The translations under genes were made by a program, and so were the position numbers. 9,550 bases of DNA from assembly GCA_041191165.1 (NCBI GenBank), contig JBEEPJ010000070.1, positions 1 through 9,550 of the forward strand, read 5' to 3'. This DNA comes from CAMCYM01 sp041191165. Its GTDB lineage: Bacteria > Bacteroidota > Bacteroidia > Flavobacteriales_D > Sanyastnellaceae. Each line of letters starts with the position of its first letter. Within the stretch, counting starts at the first letter, position 1. Below the pieces are notes generated by a model. The model searched no databases and was not told the origin of the DNA. It saw only the letters and a program-made list of their open reading frames with translations. Shown piece by piece: positions 6,014 to 9,550 of the stretch.

Positions 6014-7156
6014 ATGACCGTGTATCTCGACAACGCTGCGACCACGGCCGTGGCCCCCGAAGTGCTCGAGGCCATGTGGCCTGTCCTGCGCAACGTCTAT
6101 GGCAACCCGTCTTCGAGCCACGCGGAAGGGCGGCGCGCGCGCGTGCTGGTCGAGCAGAGCCGGCGCAAGATCGCGGCCATCCTGCGCTGCCATCCCGGCG
6201 CGCTGGTGTTCACCTCGGGCGGCACGGAGGCGGACAATCTCGCGCTCCGGGGTGCGGTCGCAGACCTGGGGTGCAAGCGCATCATCACGTCCGAAGCGGA
6301 GCACAGCGCCGTGATCAAGACGGCCCGCGTGCTGGCGGAGCGCGGGGACATCACGGTGGAAACGGTGAAACATCGCCCGGATGGGACAGTCGATGAAGCC
6401 CATCTGGCGGAGCTGCTGGCGCAGGGCCCCAAGACCCTGGTGAGCCTGATGCACGCGAACAACGAGGTGGGCACCATGATCGACCTGCAGCGCATCGGGT
6501 CCCTGTGCCGCGCGCACGGCGCATTGTTCCACAGCGATACGGTCCAAACCATGGGCCACTACCGCTTCGATTTGGGCACCCTGCCGGTCGACTTCATCAC
6601 CTGCGCCGCCCACAAGTTTCACGGGCCCAAGGGCACGGGATTTTTGTACGTCGCGCCGGGGTTGCGCATCAGCAGCCAGATTGAAGGGGGCAGCCAGGAG
6701 CGCTCCCTGCGCGCGGGCACCGAGAACCTCCACGGCATCGTGGGTTGCGCCAAGGCGCTCGAGCTCGCCGATGCCCACCTGGAATCCCACGAGGCGCACA
6801 TCCGCGCCCTCAAGCGCCAGCTGGTGGACGGCCTCCGAACGGCGGTGCCTGGCGTCCGGTTCAACGCGGATTCCGACCGGGAGGATCGGCTTTATACCGT
6901 GCTGAACGTCTCTTTCCCGCCCCATCCCAAGGCGGGCATGGCCCTTTTCCTGCTGGACCTTGAAGGCGTGGCCTGTTCCGGGGGCAGTGCCTGTTCCAGC
7001 GGGGCCACCTTGGGTTCTCACGTCCTGCGCTCCCTGGGATTTCACGACCCCACCCGTGCGAGTTTGCGGTTCTCTTTGGGCCGATTCAACACCTCGGAGG
7101 AAATCGAGCGTGCCCTGCTGGCCATCCGTCGGGTCATGGGGCCTGCGGGCGCATGA
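6014..7156 (+). CDS. Cysteine desulfurase, NifS/IscS-like
   Basis: This fold-type I PLP enzyme removes sulfur from L-cysteine, giving alanine and an enzyme persulfide for Fe-S cluster or thiolated-cofactor assembly in the cytosol. From the ATG at 6014 it has 380 residues, slightly shorter than IscS. It starts MTVYLDNAATT, the canonical N-terminus. Active-site features are His97 (SEAEHSAV), Asn149 (HANNEVG), Asp175 (HSDTVQ), the PLP-binding Lys201 in AAHKFHGPKG, and the catalytic Cys327 in GSACSSG. A TTG at 5993 in frame would add seven residues, but the conserved N-terminus argues for the ATG. No iscU, iscA or sufE is adjacent, so the sulfur acceptor is unknown. It lies 33 bp after glmM, probably in the same transcript, which appears to end at the hairpin at 7181. 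Whether it is the main IscS or a specialised paralogue is undecided. Confidence 0.9.
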   Translation: MTVYLDNAATTAVAPEVLEAMWPVLRNVYGNPSSSHAEGRRARVLVEQSRRKIAAILRCHPGALVFTSGGTEADNLALRGAVADLGCKRIITSEAEHSAVIKTARVLAERGDITVETVKHRPDGTVDEAHLAELLAQGPKTLVSLMHANNEVGTMIDLQRIGSLCRAHGALFHSDTVQTMGHYRFDLGTLPVDFITCAAHKFHGPKGTGFLYVAPGLRISSQIEGGSQERSLRAGTENLHGIVGCAKALELADAHLESHEAHIRALKRQLVDGLRTAVPGVRFNADSDREDRLYTVLNVSFPPHPKAGMALFLLDLEGVACSGGSACSSGATLGSHVLRSLGFHDPTRASLRFSLGRFNTSEEIERALLAIRRVMGPAGA

Positions 7157-7180
7157 GAAATTGGATTAAATTGGCTTCGC

Positions 7181-7217
7181 GTTTGGGCATGCAAATGCCG
7201 CGCAAACCTGTCTTTTT
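7181..7217 (+). terminator. Probable intrinsic terminator after the cysteine desulfurase
   Basis: An imperfect hairpin is formed by GTTTG+GGCAT (7181-7190), a GCAA tetraloop (7191-7194), ATGCC (7195-7199), a three-base GCG bulge and CAAAC (7203-7207). CTGTCTTTTT follows. It starts 24 bp after the desulfurase stop and lies before the GH3 gene, consistent with ending the glmM transcript. The bulge and the interrupted T-run make it weaker than the terminator at 9469. Confidence 0.45.
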
Positions 7218-7249
7218 CCTGACCCATTCATCCATCTGCCGTTTCCGCT

Positions 7250-8773
7250 ATGCCCATCAATAGTGCATTCAATTGGTTCATTCGCAGGAGAATGGCCCAG
7301 GTTGAGCTGGTTCGGAATCATCCGGTGGAATCCCAGCGGGGCGTGTTCAGTTCCCTGCTGCACCACGGACAGGGAACGGCGTTCGGAGAAGAGCACGGCT
7401 TTTCCGCCATCCGCAACCTCCGGGAGTTTCGGGCGCAGGTGCCCATCCGGGATTACGATGGCCTCAAGCCCTGGATTGAACGGGCACGCGAAGGCGAGGC
7501 GGGGGTGCTCTGGCCCGGCGTAACTTCCTGGTTTGCCAAGAGTTCGGGAACGACATCCGACCGCAGCAAGTACCTGCCCGTGACCGAGGATAGCCTGCAG
7601 AGCAGCCACTTCAACGGCGGCAAGGACCTGCTGGCGGTCTTCTGCGAGGCCCGGCCGGAAGCGCGGTTGTACGAGGGGAAGCACCTCGGACTCGGGGGGT
7701 CCCGGTCCGCGGAGCAGACGGCCTCGGGCGCCTTCACGGGGGACCTCAGCGCCATCATCATCAACCGGATGCCGTTCTGGGCCCGCGCGCGCCGAACCCC
7801 CGCGCTCGACATCGCCCTCATGCCGGACTGGGAAGTAAAGGTGGACGCCATGGCGAAGGCCACCTCGAAGGAGGACGTGCGGATTTTGGCCGGCGTCCCC
7901 AGCTGGATGCTGGTGGTAGGCAAGCGCGTGCTGGAGATGACCGGCGCGCAGACGTTGGGAGAGGTTTGGCCTAACCTGCAGCTCTTCATGCACGGCGGCG
8001 TCAACTTCAGTCCTTACCGCGCTCAGTTCCAGGAGATGATCGGGGACGTGCGCATGGGCATGGAGTACATGGAGACGTACAACGCTTCCGAGGGTTTCTT
8101 CGGATTGCAGGACCGCGTGGGGGCGGAGGACATGCTGTTGATGATGGATTACGGCATTTACTTCGAGTTCTTGCCGCCGTCGGAATGGGAGTCCGCCTAC
8201 CCGCAGACCCTGGAGCTGCGCGAGTTGGAGCTGGGCAAGGAGTATGCCCTGGTCATTTCCACCAACGCGGGGCTCTGGCGCTACAACTTGGGCGATGTCA
8301 TTCGCGTGACGGAGCTGCGTCCTTTCCGGTTTCAGGTGGTAGGCCGAACCCAAGCCGCCCTCAACGCCTTCGGGGAGGAAGTGATGGTCCGGCAGGTCGA
8401 AGAAGCCCTGCTGCGCGCCTGTGAGGCTACCGGGGCCCGCGTGACGGAATTCACCGTGGCGCCCATCTTCATGGTACCCGGGGCTCCGGGAGGGCATGAG
8501 TGGCTGGTGGATTTCGAACAAGTTCCCTCCGATACCGACCGATTTGTAGAAGTCGTGGACGCCACGCTCCGGGGACTCAACTCGGACTACGATGCGAAGC
8601 GCACTGGCGGCATCGCCATGGCCCCGCCCCGGCTCACCGTTCTGCCCGCGGGCACGGTGGAGTCCTGGTTGCGCGCGAAGGGGAGGATGGGCGGTCAATT
8701 CAAGGTGCCCCGCTGCGCCAGCCACCGGCGCTGGGCGGAGGAGTTGACGCAGGCTGCCCACGAATGGGTGTGA
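7250..8773 (+). CDS. GH3-family acyl-adenylating (amido synthetase-like) protein
   Basis: This 507-residue protein of the GH3 (auxin-responsive promoter) family belongs to the ANL adenylating-enzyme superfamily. Plant members form acyl-adenylates of auxin or jasmonate and conjugate them to amino acids. Visible motifs are the ATP phosphate loop SSGTTS (98-103), the acyl/ATP block YNASEG (277-282) and WRYNLGDV (343-350). NAFGEEVM follows in the hinge region (372-379), with a C-terminal GGQFKVPR block that likely carries the mobile-domain Lys. Length is normal for bacterial members, with no signal peptide or membrane segment. Bacterial GH3 proteins are near-universal in Bacteroidota, but their acid and amine substrates are unknown, so no hormone role should be assumed. 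The ATG at 7250 has no Shine-Dalgarno. A 93 bp gap with a terminator-like hairpin separates it from the desulfurase, so it likely has its own promoter, which I could not identify. Confidence 0.88.
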   Translation: MPINSAFNWFIRRRMAQVELVRNHPVESQRGVFSSLLHHGQGTAFGEEHGFSAIRNLREFRAQVPIRDYDGLKPWIERAREGEAGVLWPGVTSWFAKSSGTTSDRSKYLPVTEDSLQSSHFNGGKDLLAVFCEARPEARLYEGKHLGLGGSRSAEQTASGAFTGDLSAIIINRMPFWARARRTPALDIALMPDWEVKVDAMAKATSKEDVRILAGVPSWMLVVGKRVLEMTGAQTLGEVWPNLQLFMHGGVNFSPYRAQFQEMIGDVRMGMEYMETYNASEGFFGLQDRVGAEDMLLMMDYGIYFEFLPPSEWESAYPQTLELRELELGKEYALVISTNAGLWRYNLGDVIRVTELRPFRFQVVGRTQAALNAFGEEVMVRQVEEALLRACEATGARVTEFTVAPIFMVPGAPGGHEWLVDFEQVPSDTDRFVEVVDATLRGLNSDYDAKRTGGIAMAPPRLTVLPAGTVESWLRAKGRMGGQFKVPRCASHRRWAEELTQAAHEWV

Positions 8774-8780
8774 ATTCCCG

Positions 8781-8795
8781 ACGAATCGGATTCGT
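8781..8795. promoter_or_regulatory. Perfect 15 bp palindrome ahead of the deoxynucleoside kinase
   Basis: ACGAATC-G-GATTCGT is a perfect inverted repeat with a single central base. It covers the candidate -33 element (8791-8794) of the next gene. Its size and position suit a dimeric repressor operator. Read as RNA it could fold only into a 5 bp stem with a 5-base loop and has no T-run after it, so it is a poor terminator for the GH3 gene. No regulator can be named. Confidence 0.35.
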
Positions 8796-8821
8796 GCTTA
8801 ACCGGGGAAGGAGTATTTTCG
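8791..8821 (+). promoter_or_regulatory. Candidate Bacteroidota-type promoter of the deoxynucleoside kinase
   Basis: TTCG (8791-8794), exactly 19 bp, then TATTTTCG (8814-8821) fits the Bacteroidota -33/-7 layout TTTG-N19-TAnnTTTG, with T-to-C in the same place in both boxes. The ATG follows after only 4 bases, which predicts a leaderless or nearly leaderless message. An alternative reading of the same stretch is a ribosome site, AAGGAG at 8808-8813, but its 12-base spacing is long. Confidence 0.45.
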
Positions 8822-8825
8822 TCGC

Positions 8826-9443
8826 ATGCATTTGGCCATCGCTGGAAACATAGGTTCGGGCAAAACCACCCTGACCACGCTGCTCGCAAAGCACTATCGT
8901 TACACTCCGCACTTTGAAGAGGTGGACGACAATCCGTACCTGAACGACTTCTACAAGGACATGCCGCGGTGGTCCTTCAACTTGCAAGTGTACTTTCTGC
9001 GGTCCCGTTGGGCCCAGTTGGTCGCGTTGCGGGAGGGGGGCAAGAAAGTTGTCCAAGATCGAACCATCTACGAAGACGCCCAGATCTTCGCGCCCAACCT
9101 CCACGCCATGGGCCTGATGACCACCCGTGACTTCGAGAACTACCAGTCGCTGTTCGAGATGATGGAGAAGTTCATCACGCCCCCGGATCTCTTGATTTAT
9201 CTCCGGGCGAGTGTGCCCAAGTTGGTGGAGAACATCCAGCGCCGGGGCCGGGATTACGAGGAGGCCATCCGATTGGACTACCTCAATCGGCTCAATGAGC
9301 GTTACGAGGCGTGGATCAGCACCTACAACAAGGGAAAGGTCCTGATCATCGACGTGGATTCCAATCGCTTCCACGAGGACAAGCACGACCTGGGCAAGGT
9401 CATCGAAGGCATCGACGCCGAGCTGCACGGCTTGTTCGTCTGA
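8826..9443 (+). CDS. Deoxynucleoside kinase (dNK family)
   Basis: This cytosolic kinase phosphorylates deoxynucleosides in nucleotide salvage, in the family of deoxyadenosine/deoxyguanosine/deoxycytidine kinases and insect dNK. Its 205 residues are the usual bacterial length. It shows the Walker A loop GNIGSGKTT (7-15, Lys13), the base-proximal EEVDDNPYL (31-39) with the proposed catalytic Glu, the DRT motif (78-80) followed by IYEDAQIFA, and the LID arginines RRGRDYEE (139-146). Substrate preference (dA/dG versus dC/dT) cannot be fixed by eye. The ATG at 8826 lies 52 bp after the GH3 stop, behind a candidate promoter and palindrome, and the gene ends 25 bp before a strong terminator. It is therefore probably a single-gene unit or the tail of a GH3 transcript. 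Confidence 0.92.
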   Translation: MHLAIAGNIGSGKTTLTTLLAKHYRYTPHFEEVDDNPYLNDFYKDMPRWSFNLQVYFLRSRWAQLVALREGGKKVVQDRTIYEDAQIFAPNLHAMGLMTTRDFENYQSLFEMMEKFITPPDLLIYLRASVPKLVENIQRRGRDYEEAIRLDYLNRLNERYEAWISTYNKGKVLIIDVDSNRFHEDKHDLGKVIEGIDAELHGLFV

Positions 9444-9468
9444 TTCTCGTTCTGGATCAAAGGCCATG

Positions 9469-9497
9469 AAAAAAGGACCGCCACGGCGGTCCTTTTT
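9469..9497. terminator. Strong bidirectional intrinsic terminator
   Basis: GGACCGC (9475-9481) pairs perfectly with GCGGTCC (9486-9492) around a CACG tetraloop. The stem is flanked by six A's (9469-9474) and five T's (9493-9497), which extend it. It lies 25 bp after the deoxynucleoside kinase stop. Because the other strand reads GGACCGCC, hairpin, then a T-run as well, it can also stop transcripts coming from the right, suggesting a convergent gene just beyond the window. Confidence 0.9.
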
Positions 9498-9550
9498 ATT
9501 TAAAACGGCTCTGTCCTCTGTGGAATCAGAGCAGCTGCAACGTCGTGCAC

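Noticed and set aside
5009..7045. A 678-codon open frame on the minus strand opposite glmM and the desulfurase gene
   Set aside because: It is rich in H, R, Q and G with no domain, and lies antisense to two genes with intact catalytic motifs. Long antisense frames are a normal by-product of high-GC codon use.
7166..8761. A 531-codon open frame on the minus strand opposite the GH3 gene
   Set aside because: Low-complexity H/R/G/P composition without recognisable motifs, complementary to a clear GH3 protein.
9498..9550. Possible 3' end of a convergent minus-strand gene (frames ending at 9500 or 9526)
   Set aside because: The bidirectional terminator makes a convergent gene plausible, but only 7 to 16 codons are visible and two frames compete, so no call can be supported.

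Overview
The window is a 9.55 kb piece of a GC-rich bacterial chromosome, most likely from the Bacteroidota (probably Flavobacteriales or a close relative; this is inference). The reasons are the gene set (bacterial GH3-family adenylating enzyme, ComA-like phosphosulfolactate synthase, a cytosolic TPR protein and a DUF368 protein next to aroE), the near absence of well-placed Shine-Dalgarno sequences, and at least one promoter resembling the Bacteroidota -33/-7 pattern. Apart from the left edge it reads as ordinary, well-kept housekeeping DNA: closely packed genes with intact catalytic motifs. I saw no mobile element, CRISPR array, tRNA, rRNA or defence system.

Layout. A minus-strand operon fills positions 1-4481. 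In transcription order it is: TPR protein (4481-3066), ComA-like phosphosulfolactate synthase (3062-2253), single-domain rhodanese (2247-1921), DUF368/PopT-type undecaprenyl-phosphate translocase (1891-932) and shikimate dehydrogenase (from 932, running off the left edge). Gaps are 3 bp, about 5 bp and 29 bp, and the last pair overlaps by one base. A 110 bp divergent intergenic region (4482-4591) separates this from the plus-strand genes: a GlmM-type phosphohexomutase (4592-5980), a NifS/IscS-like cysteine desulfurase (6014-7156), a probable terminator, a GH3-family protein (7250-8773), a deoxynucleoside kinase (8826-9443) and a strong bidirectional intrinsic terminator (9469-9497).

Functions. 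Several products serve cell-envelope and precursor metabolism: GlmM (amino-sugar supply for peptidoglycan and LPS), PopT (lipid-carrier recycling) and AroE (aromatic pathway). Three touch sulfur: ComA uses sulfite, rhodanese handles sulfane sulfur, and the cysteine desulfurase releases persulfide sulfur. Whether this is a coordinated sulfur module is only an inference.

The real anomaly is the left edge. The minus-strand reading frame that begins as a clear AroE N-terminal half turns, near position 400-430, into a recognisable DUF2332 segment. Near 125 it turns again into a third, unrelated and strongly GC3-biased segment. All three are in one open frame. The likeliest cause is a chimeric contig end; a real gene fusion is less likely.
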